In this document: piece after piece, positions 1 to 9,112 of the stretch | Numbering within the stretch: position 1 is the first letter of the stretch | Layout: every line of letters starts with the position of its first letter | NCBI RefSeq assembly: GCF_015354735.1 | Contig: NZ_JACEFJ010000020.1 | Coordinates: 1 to 64,000, forward strand | DNA: 64,000 nucleotides | Direction of reading: 5' to 3' | Source: Pararhodonellum marinum | Lineage (GTDB): Bacteria > Bacteroidota > Bacteroidia > Cytophagales > Cyclobacteriaceae | Position numbers and translations under genes: made by a program | Notes under the pieces: model-generated | Databases searched by the model: none | Told to the model about the DNA's origin: nothing | Seen by the model: only the letters and a program-made list of their open reading frames with translations

Positions 1-64
1 AACACAGGGGCAGAATCCAGCCTGACACCTTATTCCATTTTATCGCGGGTTAAGGTGGTCTAAA

Positions 65-175
65 TTAAAAATCGGTTGGATTTGCCTTAGTCCTATCAAT
101 CAGAATTTTTTGTTTCATTACAGTCGATAAATCTCTTTCCCATACTATTTCTTTTTTAACTTCCTCAAATTCCAT
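65..175 (-). CDS. Tiny hypothetical ORF, possible antitoxin-like remnant
   Basis: An ATG-initiated reading frame of 36 residues, rich in Glu and Lys and ending in ...RTKANPTDF. The tail loosely resembles the end of addiction-module component proteins, but it is too short for a full one and no toxin gene is next to it. It could equally be chance coding in an intergenic stretch. The rest of positions 1-287 shows nothing recognisable. Confidence 0.2.
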   Translation of the reverse strand: MEFEEVKKEIVWERDLSTVMKQKILIDRTKANPTDF

Positions 176-287
176 AATAAGTGTATAAATTTAGTTGATT
201 TTTACCTATTTCAGTAGTATATATGTAGGCATTATAGTTAATTGATTGCAGTCCCTTACTTTAATTCTAGCCTTGACATTATAGACC

Positions 288-1421
288 ATGCAAAGACTGT
301 TTTGTGTATTCCTGATTATTGTATTGGTTTCATGTGAAAGGAAAGCCGGTGAAAAATCAGAAGAAATCTATGCCGAAATTCATATCAGCATAGATACCGT
401 AATGGTGGATTCTGGAAATGAGATTTTGATGGCCGCAACTGGAAGCTACGGACATGTGATCAGCAGTGACTTAGACAGGTTGTATTACTGGGACCCCAAT
501 TCATCCAAACTCGAAATTATCGATTTAGATGAGTTCCAACTGTTAGAAAAAATCTCTTTTGAAAAGGAAGGGCCCAATGGGGTTGGCCAATATGCCAATA
601 CATTGTCCACTTACAGGGAGGATCAATTGGCATTCATTGGCTGGGACGATAGAATTGCCATCTCCAGTTTGGATGGGGAGGTCATCCAAAGGATTAAACT
701 GGATGAACCCTGGATGGTGGAAGATTTTGAAGATAATGGCTCCCTTTCCTTCAAGGGTTTTTCTGAGGATGGGAAAAAAATATACTGTGGGTTTTTGAAT
801 TTCAAAAAACTGGATAGTGATATTCTGGAATTGGATCTGGAAAACCAAACAAAAAAAGTTCTCCGATTGGCTGAATTTGACAAGCTTGATCAGTTTAGGG
901 TATCATGGACATCTGATGATGGGAATGCCATGTCAATGAGTCATCCGAGTTTAGATATTACGACCTGGAACGGGCATAAACTTATTTACACCAACATACT
1001 CAACAGTGTTTACCGCTATGATCCACAAAGGGATTCACTTCAATTGCTTTCCTATAGCAGTTCGCTCACACCAAATGAAAAATCCGGCACTTATAAGAAT
1101 GATGTTTCTACCCAAAATGAAGTCCAAGAAATAAGTGCCAAAATAAGAGAAGAGGTGAATTTCACCCAACTTGTATGGGACAAGGAAAACGAAGTATTTT
1201 ATCGCTTCACTTATTTCTTACTTCCCAAAGTGGCTGATGAACAAACAAAACAGCGTAGTTTCATAAGCATTCTAAATGCTGATCTGGAACTAATAAAGGA
1301 AAAGGAAATCACTGAATTGGGTTTTAAATTCCCTAACCCACAATTTGTAAAGGAAGGAAAGATTTATTTCCCCCTCAACCTGGAAGATGAATTGGCCTAT
1401 GTTAGGATGCAAATAGAATAA
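288..1421 (+). CDS. DUF4221 family lipoprotein
   Basis: A 377-residue protein with a short hydrophobic leader and lipobox ending at Cys16 (VLVSC), so it is probably anchored in the outer or inner membrane facing the periplasm. The body carries the pattern typical of the Bacteroidota DUF4221 family: an early DTVMVDSG stretch, then repeated beta-strand blocks (YYWDPNSSKLEIIDL, EKEGPNGVG, AFIGWDDRIAI) that suggest a beta-propeller. Function is unknown for the family. It stands alone on the plus strand and converges with the downstream membrane acyltransferase gene. The ATG at 288 is used because the signal peptide starts exactly there. Confidence 0.85.
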   Translation: MQRLFCVFLIIVLVSCERKAGEKSEEIYAEIHISIDTVMVDSGNEILMAATGSYGHVISSDLDRLYYWDPNSSKLEIIDLDEFQLLEKISFEKEGPNGVGQYANTLSTYREDQLAFIGWDDRIAISSLDGEVIQRIKLDEPWMVEDFEDNGSLSFKGFSEDGKKIYCGFLNFKKLDSDILELDLENQTKKVLRLAEFDKLDQFRVSWTSDDGNAMSMSHPSLDITTWNGHKLIYTNILNSVYRYDPQRDSLQLLSYSSSLTPNEKSGTYKNDVSTQNEVQEISAKIREEVNFTQLVWDKENEVFYRFTYFLLPKVADEQTKQRSFISILNADLELIKEKEITELGFKFPNPQFVKEGKIYFPLNLEDELAYVRMQIE

Positions 1422-1487
1422 CATGAATTAAATCAAGGTTTTCCCCTCTATGAAACCTACAATTTTGTCATATTTCTCCTAGAAAAC

Positions 1488-2651
1488 CTACACTTTCACA
1501 TACACCTTTTTTCTATCCATCCACCAGCCTATCAACCAAATGAGTATCATGTATGTAAGCGCAAAGCCTAAAGAGGCAGATTTATCAGGAAGCCAGCTGA
1601 GAAATAGGTTTTGATATAACCATTGATTTAAGGTGTCTCCTCCTACAGGAATGGCCCAGAAAAGGCTGATCAACATCAGGGATAACATATACAAAACCAA
1701 GGGATTTCTGCCAAAAACCTCAAAAAAGTAGGTCCATTTTTTTAGCAACCAAACCTCAATCACAAGCATCAGTATACCAATCAAAATCAGATCAAGCCCA
1801 ACCGTAAGCAAAACAAAAGAACTTGTCCATATCTTTTTGTTGATAGGAAAGCCCAAGTCCCAAACCAATGATAGGCCAATAAAAATTAATCCTACGATCA
1901 ATAGCACCTTGATTGTTTTGAGGTTGTTACCCCATTTCTGAATAAAAATACCTGCCATATATCCCATCAAAACGTTGACCACTGCTGGAAGGGTGCTCAA
2001 CAAACCTTCAGGATCAAAAGGTACTCCCTCACCCCCATAAAGATTTTGAGGTCCTATGATGATTAAGTCCAAGTGGTGACCTGCATTTCCCAACATGCTG
2101 TAGGGAGCTTCAGGATCACCCAAAAACCAAAGGATTCCCCAATAACCTAGCAAGGCGAGCAAACTGTAAATTATGAGGCCTTTTTTTCCAAAATAGTAGA
2201 TGATCAGTGAAGCCAACAGATAACAAAGGGCTATCCTTTGCAAAACTCCCATGATTCGGAGTTCTGACAAGTTGATCAGCACATAATCTCCTGCTGCGTT
2301 GATGTCGACAAAAGGAAAAGCATTGAGGAAAAGACCGATTAAAAAAATCATCAAAGTCCTTTTCAAAACTTTCCGCAAGAAAAAACCACCCCCAATCTGC
2401 ATCGAATTCTTCATACTGAAACTCATGGCATTTCCAACCACAAACAGAAAAGTAGGAAATACCAGATCTGTGGGCGTGAACCCATGCCAATCAGCATGCG
2501 CAAAGGGAGCATAAATATGTCCCCAGCTTCCCGGTGTATTGACAATGATCATCAAACAAATGGTCAAACCCCTTAATACATCCAGAGATAAATATCGCTC
2601 TGAGATCCCAATGCCCCTTTGGACAGGCGCAATAACAGTTGCTTCTCGCAT
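1488..2651 (-). CDS. HGSNAT-like (DUF5009/COG4299) membrane acyltransferase
   Basis: A 387-residue multi-pass membrane protein related to eukaryotic heparan-alpha-glucosaminide N-acetyltransferase. Family hallmarks visible are SLDVLRGL at residues 22-29, the His-containing loop HADWHG at 52-57, then TDLVFP at 61-66, followed by about ten hydrophobic segments. In characterised relatives a loop His accepts an acetyl group and moves it across the membrane to an amino sugar; the substrate here is unknown. It is a single-gene unit. No glycosaminoglycan-degradation genes are adjacent, so a role in sugar scavenging or envelope sugar modification is only inference. Confidence 0.85.
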   Translation of the reverse strand: MREATVIAPVQRGIGISERYLSLDVLRGLTICLMIIVNTPGSWGHIYAPFAHADWHGFTPTDLVFPTFLFVVGNAMSFSMKNSMQIGGGFFLRKVLKRTLMIFLIGLFLNAFPFVDINAAGDYVLINLSELRIMGVLQRIALCYLLASLIIYYFGKKGLIIYSLLALLGYWGILWFLGDPEAPYSMLGNAGHHLDLIIIGPQNLYGGEGVPFDPEGLLSTLPAVVNVLMGYMAGIFIQKWGNNLKTIKVLLIVGLIFIGLSLVWDLGFPINKKIWTSSFVLLTVGLDLILIGILMLVIEVWLLKKWTYFFEVFGRNPLVLYMLSLMLISLFWAIPVGGDTLNQWLYQNLFLSWLPDKSASLGFALTYMILIWLIGWWMDRKKVYVKV

Positions 2652-2941
2652 AGATAGATTGAAAACAGATTAATTCCTTTTTCTGTAAAGTTCATTTTCC
2701 AAATGAAACTAAAGAAAAATAAACAAATGCAAAAGGATGGACCAGTAAAATTTTATTAGGGGAAAGCGATGATAAATAAAAATTTGGGAGGAAGTAATCC
2801 AGATTGACCGAGTTATTGACTTTTAGGACCCCTCAATCACTATTCCATTGGTAGGTGGATAAGGTCCACTGGTAACAAGCCACTTCTCTTCTGCATCTAT
2901 TTTTTGTAATTTAAAATCCATTCGATCATTTGAATTGCATC

Positions 2942-3415
2942 ATGCCGGAAATAATACTGGAAATAAACGGAAAAGAAGAAAAACTGGATGTTGATCCAAA
3001 AACGCCTCTTCTATATGCGCTAAGAGGAAATTTGTCCCTTAACGCTCCAAAATTTGGCTGTGGGCTTGGACAATGTGGTACCTGTATGGTTTTGGTGAAT
3101 GGAAGTCCTCAGCCTTCTTGTTTATTGACCTGTGAATCCATGAGCGGCAAATCAATCCGTACCTTGGAAGACCTTGGTAATGAGGAGAAGATGGACCCTG
3201 TACAGGAAGCATTTTTTGAAAAACAAGCTGCCCAGTGTGGATTCTGCACCAATGGCATGATCATCTGTGCAAAAGCCTTATTGGAACAGCATTCGGAACC
3301 TACCACTGCGGATATCACAAACGCTTTGAACCGGGTCTTATGCAGATGTGGCTCTCATTCGAGAATTTTGGATGCGGTAAAGTACGCAGTTAATTTGAAG
3401 AGAAACCAAGGGTAG
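2942..3415 (+). CDS. (2Fe-2S)-binding small subunit of molybdenum hydroxylase (IorA-like), copy 1
   Basis: A 157-residue electron-transfer subunit of a xanthine-dehydrogenase-family enzyme. The N-terminal plant-type ferredoxin cluster uses Cys40, Cys45, Cys48 and Cys60; the C-terminal helical cluster uses Cys99, Cys102, Cys134 and Cys136. All eight ligands are present. The usual GNLCRCG before the last pair reads RVLCRCG. The frame can be opened at a TTG at 2930, but the ATG at 2942 gives the standard start. The gene lies 13 bp before the molybdopterin-binding subunit and is surely its partner. Substrate cannot be read from sequence; aldehydes or N-heterocycles are the usual range. Confidence 0.87.
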   Translation: MPEIILEINGKEEKLDVDPKTPLLYALRGNLSLNAPKFGCGLGQCGTCMVLVNGSPQPSCLLTCESMSGKSIRTLEDLGNEEKMDPVQEAFFEKQAAQCGFCTNGMIICAKALLEQHSEPTTADITNALNRVLCRCGSHSRILDAVKYAVNLKRNQG

Positions 3416-3428
3416 ATTCCTTTTCCTC

Positions 3429-5666
3429 ATGGTAGAAAATACAAATAACGAAAAATTGATCAATAAGGGCCGAAGAGATTTTATCAAATCCTCCGGTTAT
3501 CTGATGGTAGGATTTAATTTGTTTCCGATTGTTTCCTGTGTTCAAGGTAATCAGGCTGAAACCAAAAACCTCAATGAAGAATTTCCTCGTCCCCTTGATG
3601 CTAACCAAATCAATGCCTGGCTAAAAATTGACGAGAAGGGCCTGGTTACCGTGATGACTGGAAAAATGGAGCTTGGTCAAGGCATTAAAACGGCTTTACA
3701 GCAAATTGCGGCCGAAGAATTGGATGTATCCATGGACAACATGCGGATCCTGATAGCTGACACCGGAATCACCCAAGACGAGAGATATACCGCAGGAAGT
3801 GGGTCTATAGAAGGAAGTGGCGGATCAATCAGAAATGCCGCCGCTACTGCCCGGCAATTGTTGCTGGAAATGGCAGCTAAAAAACTGGAAGTAAACGAAA
3901 ATCAATTGAGCATCAAGGATGGAATCGTAAGTGACATGAATTCCACTAAGACGATTTCTTATGGGGCATTGGTTCAAAATCAGCAAATTGATGGAAAAAC
4001 CAATGAAGCTGTCAAGAAAAAAGATCCAGCTGCTTACAAAATTGTTGGCCGACCTATTCTGAGAGAGGATATTCGGAATCTGGTTTTGGGGAATGAACAT
4101 TTTATACATGATTTGAGGCTACCGGAAATGGTCCATGCCCGGGTTTTAAGGCCACCGGTTTATAAAGCCAAGATAAAATCCATTCCTGAGACTGAAGTAA
4201 AAAGCATTCCCGGCGTCTTAAGTTTGATCCGTGATGGAAACTATATAGCCGTGATTGCAGATGAAGAATATGCGGCTGTAAAGGCCTTGAAGGTTCTAAA
4301 GGAGAAAAGTGTTTGGGAGAAACACCCCCTCTCTTTGGATGATCCAAATCTGAAAGAAGCCATCTTTAAAAGTGATGAAAAAGAACAGGTAGTAGACGGA
4401 GAAAAACAATTCGCCTGGGCTTCAGATGCACAGTTTAAAACTTTGGAAGCTTCTTATTTCAGGCCCTATCACATGCACGGATCGATAGGTCCCAGTTGCG
4501 CCATTGCGATGTGGAAGGAGGATTTTTTGACGATTTGGTCGCCTTCTCAGGGAGTATACCCTTTAAGGAGAACTGTTTCAGATCTTTTGAAAATACCGGA
4601 AGAAAAAATCAGGGCGATTGGCGTTCCCGGTTCGGGTTGTTATGGGCACAACGGTGCGGATGATGTTTCAGCAGATGCAGCCCTTTTGGCCATAAAATTC
4701 CCCGGACGACCCGTGCGCGTACAATGGATGCGGGAGGATGAGCACTCATGGGAACCTTATGGTTCAGCCATGGGCTTTACATTGAAGGCACAAATTGACA
4801 GAGAAAAGAAGGTAAGCTTTTGGCAAACCAAACTATGGTCAGATACCCACAGCACAAGACCCAATGGGAAGGCCGGTCATTTCATTGGGGCAAGACATCT
4901 TGATCAACCATTCAATTTTGATGCAGGGGGATTTTCGGGAGGAAGTTATAGGAATGCAACTCCTCTTTATAACTTTGGAGGCAAACAAATCATCTCCATC
5001 CCGTTTGTTGGACCTTTGAGGACCTCCGCATTGAGGAGTTTAGGAGCCTATGCCAATATTTTTGCTTTGGAATCTTTCATGGATGAATTGGCCTACTTGG
5101 CAGAACGAGATGTGGTACAATTCAGATTAGATCAACTTGAAGATCCCAGAGCAAGGGCAGTCATTGAAGAGGTTGTTGAAAAAAGTGATTTCAAAAGCAA
5201 AAGTTCTAATGTAGGGAAAGGATTGGCTTTCTCCAGGTACAAAAAAACAGCAGCTTACCTTGCCGTGGTAGCTGAGGTGAAAATTGATCCTGTGGGAAAA
5301 ACTTTTAGGTGTTCTAAGCTTACTGCTGTGATAGATGCAGGCCAGGTCATCAATTCTGATGGGCTCAAAAACCAAACCGAAGGCGGCATGATTCAGTCTG
5401 CAAGTTGGACTTTAAAGGAATATGTAAGATTTAATGCTCAAGGTATCAAAAGTACCAGCTGGGAAACCTATCCTATTTTCAGATTTGAAGATGTACCTAA
5501 AATAGAAGTCTTGGTTTTAGATAGGCCTCAAGAAAAGGCCCTAGGTGCAGGTGAAGCTGCCCAGGGACCCGTGGCTGCGGCCATTGCCAATGCCATTTTT
5601 GATGCCACCAAAAGCCGTGTGAGAGATCTGCCCATTACTCCAGATAAGATCCAATGGAGTCGATGA
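3429..5666 (+). CDS. Molybdopterin-binding large subunit, xanthine dehydrogenase family (IorB-like), copy 1
   Basis: A 745-residue catalytic subunit with a twin-arginine signal (GRRDFIKSSG, Arg15-Arg16), so the folded Mo enzyme is exported to the periplasm; Cys37 could serve as a Tat lipobox. The architecture matches isoquinoline 1-oxidoreductase beta subunits: an N-terminal module with TGKMELGQGIKTAL, an internal aldehyde-oxidase hammerhead, and Mo-pterin loops. The catalytic base is visible as Glu709 in the C-terminal GAGEAAQG motif. With the preceding 2Fe-2S gene it forms a two-subunit enzyme. No XdhC-type maturation factor and no cytochrome c acceptor gene sits beside it. A second, divergent pair is found at 51.1-53.9 kb. 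Confidence 0.9.
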   Translation: MVENTNNEKLINKGRRDFIKSSGYLMVGFNLFPIVSCVQGNQAETKNLNEEFPRPLDANQINAWLKIDEKGLVTVMTGKMELGQGIKTALQQIAAEELDVSMDNMRILIADTGITQDERYTAGSGSIEGSGGSIRNAAATARQLLLEMAAKKLEVNENQLSIKDGIVSDMNSTKTISYGALVQNQQIDGKTNEAVKKKDPAAYKIVGRPILREDIRNLVLGNEHFIHDLRLPEMVHARVLRPPVYKAKIKSIPETEVKSIPGVLSLIRDGNYIAVIADEEYAAVKALKVLKEKSVWEKHPLSLDDPNLKEAIFKSDEKEQVVDGEKQFAWASDAQFKTLEASYFRPYHMHGSIGPSCAIAMWKEDFLTIWSPSQGVYPLRRTVSDLLKIPEEKIRAIGVPGSGCYGHNGADDVSADAALLAIKFPGRPVRVQWMREDEHSWEPYGSAMGFTLKAQIDREKKVSFWQTKLWSDTHSTRPNGKAGHFIGARHLDQPFNFDAGGFSGGSYRNATPLYNFGGKQIISIPFVGPLRTSALRSLGAYANIFALESFMDELAYLAERDVVQFRLDQLEDPRARAVIEEVVEKSDFKSKSSNVGKGLAFSRYKKTAAYLAVVAEVKIDPVGKTFRCSKLTAVIDAGQVINSDGLKNQTEGGMIQSASWTLKEYVRFNAQGIKSTSWETYPIFRFEDVPKIEVLVLDRPQEKALGAGEAAQGPVAAAIANAIFDATKSRVRDLPITPDKIQWSR

Positions 5667-5677
5667 CCACTTAAAAC

Positions 5678-5691
5678 ATGACTATTATCAG
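5678..5691 (+). promoter_or_regulatory. FNR-like palindrome upstream of the Usp-like gene
   Basis: The sequence ATGAC-TATT-ATCAG approximates the FNR/CRP-family consensus TTGAT-N4-ATCAA (the TGA and ATCA cores are kept). Its centre lies about 64 bp before the ATG at 5749, a distance that fits an activator site near -41.5 of a short-leader transcript. Supported by two similar sites in this window; on its own the match is modest. Confidence 0.4.
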
Positions 5692-5748
5692 TTTTTGACC
5701 TTTTGATTGTCAGTTCTTTTTTGACTTGCCGGATATATTTTTGTATAA

Positions 5749-6399
5749 ATGATTACTTCCATGCAGGTCAAATCTTCCGATTCGATACAATTCGCCATTC
5801 CGGAACAAATCCTGAAAAGGCATTACGATCAAAAATTACCCAAAAGTTTTTGTCAGGATGTATTTAAACGGCCCATCATAAAGTCTGTCTTCCACCCGGA
5901 GGAGATACCATCTCTACTTTCGGCCAATCTTCCAAAAGTTTTGGACTGGCTTCATAAACAGGAAAAACCCCTGCCTCTAGAAAATGAGGTGTGCAATATT
6001 CCGGTATTGCTTTATGACAAAGCCCTCTCCACTGAAAAACTGCTGCTTCATTACGATGGAAGCCCTACCTCTGCGGAACTGATCAGGAAATTCGTCAATC
6101 TTTTTGAAGATGTCATTCAAAACAGCAAAGCAACCATCATTTCACCCAGCTTTATACCCAAATCAAAACTTAAAGAAGAGGAAGAGATTATTCAATTGGT
6201 GAGTCAATTTACCGCTGAAACCTCCTTTATCAAATTCAATTTTAACCGGATAGGTGATTTTTGGTCTTATGCGGTTAAAAATGAATTTACCCTGTTGGTA
6301 ACCTCCAAAAACCATCAGGTAGATTTGGCTAAAGTGCTTTTCCATTTTTACAAAGGAGGAATGTGGTATGACCGGCTATCATTTTATCTTTCGCTTTAA
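5749..6399 (+). CDS. Universal-stress-protein-like protein beside cbb3 cluster
   Basis: A 216-residue soluble protein without signal peptide or membrane segment. I do not recognise a specific family with certainty. A central segment (KLLLHYDGSPTSAELI) resembles the start of a UspA fold, where beta-1 is followed by DGS, and a later strand reads FTLLVTSKNH; the ATP-binding GxxG(9)GS loop of typical Usp proteins is not evident. It sits 60 bp upstream of ccoI in the same direction with an FNR-like site in front, which suggests it belongs to the microaerobic response. ATG at 5749 or 5761 are both possible starts. Confidence 0.65.
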   Translation: MITSMQVKSSDSIQFAIPEQILKRHYDQKLPKSFCQDVFKRPIIKSVFHPEEIPSLLSANLPKVLDWLHKQEKPLPLENEVCNIPVLLYDKALSTEKLLLHYDGSPTSAELIRKFVNLFEDVIQNSKATIISPSFIPKSKLKEEEEIIQLVSQFTAETSFIKFNFNRIGDFWSYAVKNEFTLLVTSKNHQVDLAKVLFHFYKGGMWYDRLSFYLSL

Positions 6400-6412
6400 G
6401 TCATTTCAAAGT

Positions 6413-6426
6413 ATGATTTTTATCAT
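6413..6426 (+). promoter_or_regulatory. FNR-like palindrome upstream of ccoI
   Basis: A perfect inverted repeat ATGAT-TTTT-ATCAT that contains the full TGAT-N4-ATCA core of FNR/CRP-family sites. It lies in the 62-bp gap between the Usp-like gene and ccoI, centred about 42 bp before the ATG at 6462. Oxygen-responsive control of cbb3 oxidase genes by FNR-type regulators is well established in other bacteria; the binding protein is not encoded in this window. Confidence 0.5.
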
Positions 6427-6461
6427 GTTTTTTAGGGTTGATCCTCAGTAACTTGCTTCGA

Positions 6462-8897
6462 ATGAACAAGCCTATCAGAATCATACCTCAGCAAAATAAG
6501 CAGTCCTGCTACCATTGCGGGGAGGATTGTGTGGACGAAAACATCGACTATGACCAGAAAAATTTTTGTTGTAATGGATGTAAACTTGTCTATCAAGTAT
6601 TGCAGGAAAGTGATCTTTGTAATTACTACGACCTGAATCGAAACCCAGGTACCAGTCAAAAAGAGATTGATAAAAGAAGTAACCGATTCGATTTCCTATT
6701 GGATGAAGAGGTCATTCAGAAATTGGTGGACTTTAAAGATGAAAAGGAAACTCACATTACCTTTTCCATACCCATGATCCATTGTGCATCCTGCATTTGG
6801 CTTTTGGAGAATCTTCATAAACTTCACCAAGGGATCATCTCAGGCAGAGTGGATTTCATAAGAAAGAAAGTTCAGATCAAATTTGACCCCAAGTGGATTG
6901 ATTTAAAGGAATTGGTGCTTTTGTTGTCCAAGATTGGATATGAGCCCAGCATAAGTCTGGCAGATTTCGAAAAGAAAACTTCCATTAAAATAGACCGAAA
7001 GCTGATATACAAATTGGCAGTTGCCGGTTTCTGTTTTGGAAACATGATGTTCTTTAGTCTTCCAGAATATTTTTCTGAAACAGAGCTCTTGGGGGAAGGT
7101 TTTAAAGGACTTTTCAATTACCTCAATGTATTGTTGGCCTTGCCTGTATTTTTTTATTCAGGGAGTGATTATTTCCGTTCGGCCTATCTTTCTTTGAAAG
7201 GTAAGAAGGTAAATATGGATGTTCCCATAGCGATTGGGATTTTTACCCTTTTCTTTTACAGCCTTTTTGAAATTTTCCTAATGGGAAGGGAAGGGTATAT
7301 GGATACCCTGGGAGGACTGGTGTTTTTTCTGCTGATTGGGAAGATTTACCAGCAAAAGACTTACGACACACTTTCTTTTGATAGGGATTACAAGGCTTAT
7401 TTTCCACTCTCTGTAACCAAAATCCTGAAAGGTGAAGAAGCGGTCATTCCGTTGACAAAAGTGGAAGTAGGGAATGTGATTAGGGTACGAAATGAGGAAT
7501 TGATTCCTGCAGACAGTATCTTGATTGAAGGAGAGGCATGCATTGATTACAGTTTTGTCACCGGTGAAGCCGTACCTGTAATCAAAAAGAAAGGCCAGCT
7601 CATCTATGCAGGAGGAAGACAGAAGGGAAATGCAATTACCTTGGCCGTTCAGAAATCTCCCTCTCAAGGTTACCTGACTGATTTGTGGAACAATGAAACC
7701 TTTGAAAAGGAAAAACCGCATGGCCTCAATTCTCTTGCCAATGAGATCAGCGGAAAATTTACTGGTGTGGTTTTGCTGATTGCTTTTCTTTCTCTGGCAT
7801 TTTGGAGCATGCATGACATAGGGATTGCCGTAAAGGCCTTCACTGCTGTATTGATCATTACGTGCCCCTGTGCCTTGGCCATGTCAACCCCTTTTACCCT
7901 AGGTAATACGCTCCGGGTTTTTGGACAGGGAAAGTTTTATCTAAAAAATGCTGATGTCATAGAGAAGCTTGCCAAGACAGATACAGTGGTATTTGATAAA
8001 ACCGGTACTTTGACTGCGCCCTCTGCCGCTGCTGTTACCTATCATGGTGAACGGCTTTCTGAAGAAAGTAAATCCATCATTAAAGCCATGGTATCCCTAT
8101 CTACCCATCCATTGAGCAACAGAATCAACAATTTGCTAAAGGAAGTCAAACCTGCAAAAGTTATGGATGTTCAGGAATGGCCAGGTTCTGGGATCCAAGC
8201 AACTTACCTATCACAGGTTGTGCGCTTGGGATCAAAGGAATTTGTTGGAGTTCACAATTTTGACAGGCCTGAAGAGGGTAACCTTGTTTACTTTAGTGTG
8301 GAAGGGATGGTATTGGGCTATTTTTCTATCCGAAGTGGCCTGAGAAATGGAGTGGGGAGACTCATTGAGGAATTGAGTGATAACCGATCTATTCATATCA
8401 TATCCGGAGACAGTGACCATGAAGCAGCAAGTCTTCGTCAGTTGGTAGGTCCAAAGGTCCGCATGAAATTCAATCAAAGCCCGGATGACAAACTCAGGTA
8501 TGTCAAAAAGCTGGGCCATAGGAAAGCCAATACACTGATGATTGGTGATGGACTCAATGATGCAGGTGCCTTGAGGGCCAGTCAGGTGGGTATAGCCTTG
8601 ACCGAACATGTTGGCCATTTCTCTCCTGCAAGTGATGCCATATTGGATGCATCTGCTCTCAACCTGTTGCCCACTTTTGTGGCTTTCAGCAAAACCAGCC
8701 GCAACATCATCAAAGCCAGTTTCGGGTTGAGCTTTGCCTATAATTTTGTTGGGATTTTCTTTGCCGTCCAGGGCTTGGTAAGCCCGGTTTTCTGCGCCAT
8801 CCTTATGCCGATCAGTAGCATATCCGTGGTTGCTTTCACCACGCTTACCACAAATTTTCTGGCTTACAGAAAAGGAATCAAATCTAAAATATTGTAA
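6462..8897 (+). CDS. ccoI: Copper-translocating P1B-type ATPase for cbb3 oxidase assembly
   Basis: An 811-residue heavy-metal P-type ATPase. An N-terminal Cys-rich metal-binding domain (CYHCGEDC at 16-23, then FCCNGC) precedes an HMA domain with MIHCASC. The membrane core has the CPC copper motif at 468-470, the phosphorylation motif DKTGT starting at Asp512, an STHPL motif of the nucleotide domain and GDGLND at 695-700. In this context it delivers copper for the CuB centre of CcoN. A TTG at 6438 would add eight residues; the ATG at 6462 places the Cys-rich domain normally. It is followed after 2 bp by ccoS, so the cluster is one transcription unit. Confidence 0.92.
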   Translation: MNKPIRIIPQQNKQSCYHCGEDCVDENIDYDQKNFCCNGCKLVYQVLQESDLCNYYDLNRNPGTSQKEIDKRSNRFDFLLDEEVIQKLVDFKDEKETHITFSIPMIHCASCIWLLENLHKLHQGIISGRVDFIRKKVQIKFDPKWIDLKELVLLLSKIGYEPSISLADFEKKTSIKIDRKLIYKLAVAGFCFGNMMFFSLPEYFSETELLGEGFKGLFNYLNVLLALPVFFYSGSDYFRSAYLSLKGKKVNMDVPIAIGIFTLFFYSLFEIFLMGREGYMDTLGGLVFFLLIGKIYQQKTYDTLSFDRDYKAYFPLSVTKILKGEEAVIPLTKVEVGNVIRVRNEELIPADSILIEGEACIDYSFVTGEAVPVIKKKGQLIYAGGRQKGNAITLAVQKSPSQGYLTDLWNNETFEKEKPHGLNSLANEISGKFTGVVLLIAFLSLAFWSMHDIGIAVKAFTAVLIITCPCALAMSTPFTLGNTLRVFGQGKFYLKNADVIEKLAKTDTVVFDKTGTLTAPSAAAVTYHGERLSEESKSIIKAMVSLSTHPLSNRINNLLKEVKPAKVMDVQEWPGSGIQATYLSQVVRLGSKEFVGVHNFDRPEEGNLVYFSVEGMVLGYFSIRSGLRNGVGRLIEELSDNRSIHIISGDSDHEAASLRQLVGPKVRMKFNQSPDDKLRYVKKLGHRKANTLMIGDGLNDAGALRASQVGIALTEHVGHFSPASDAILDASALNLLPTFVAFSKTSRNIIKASFGLSFAYNFVGIFFAVQGLVSPVFCAILMPISSISVVAFTTLTTNFLAYRKGIKSKIL

Positions 8898-8899
8898 AA

Positions 8900-9112
8900 A
8901 TGGAGGTGATTTTCATATTGATAGGAATCAGTTTGTTATTGGCCCTTGTATTCTTGGGCTTGTTTTTCAGAGCGATGAACAAAGGCCAATACGATGACAA
9001 TTATACCCCATCCGTCAGGATGCTATTTGAGAATAAAACAAAACAAAGCATAAAAAACACACAAACTATTAAATCCAAGAAAAATGTCAGGAGTAACACT
9101 GGAAAAGTTTAG
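8900..9112 (+). CDS. ccoS: cbb3 oxidase assembly protein CcoS
   Basis: A 70-residue protein with one N-terminal transmembrane helix (roughly residues 3-25), followed by the CcoS-type stretch RAMNKGQYDD, where CcoS proteins normally have G-Q-Y/F-D-D. CcoS is needed for insertion of cofactors into the cbb3 oxidase. Its Lys-rich tail is variable in the family. It starts 2 bp after ccoI and its 3' end overlaps the ccoNO start by 29 bp, so translation is likely coupled. Confidence 0.85.
   Translation: MEVIFILIGISLLLALVFLGLFFRAMNKGQYDDNYTPSVRMLFENKTKQSIKNTQTIKSKKNVRSNTGKV

Noticed and set aside
1436-1489. AGGTTTTC/GAAAACCT inverted repeat between the first two convergent genes
   Set aside because: The loop is about 38 nt and no T-run follows; not a credible terminator.
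5736-5743. TATTTTTG resembling a -7 promoter box before the Usp-like gene
   Set aside because: It ends 5 bp before the ATG and has no TTTG at 17-23 bp upstream, so it would give a leaderless start; chance match is likely.
6438-6461. TTG start that would extend CcoI by eight residues
   Set aside because: The ATG at 6462 is standard and the extra residues add nothing to the Cys-rich domain.
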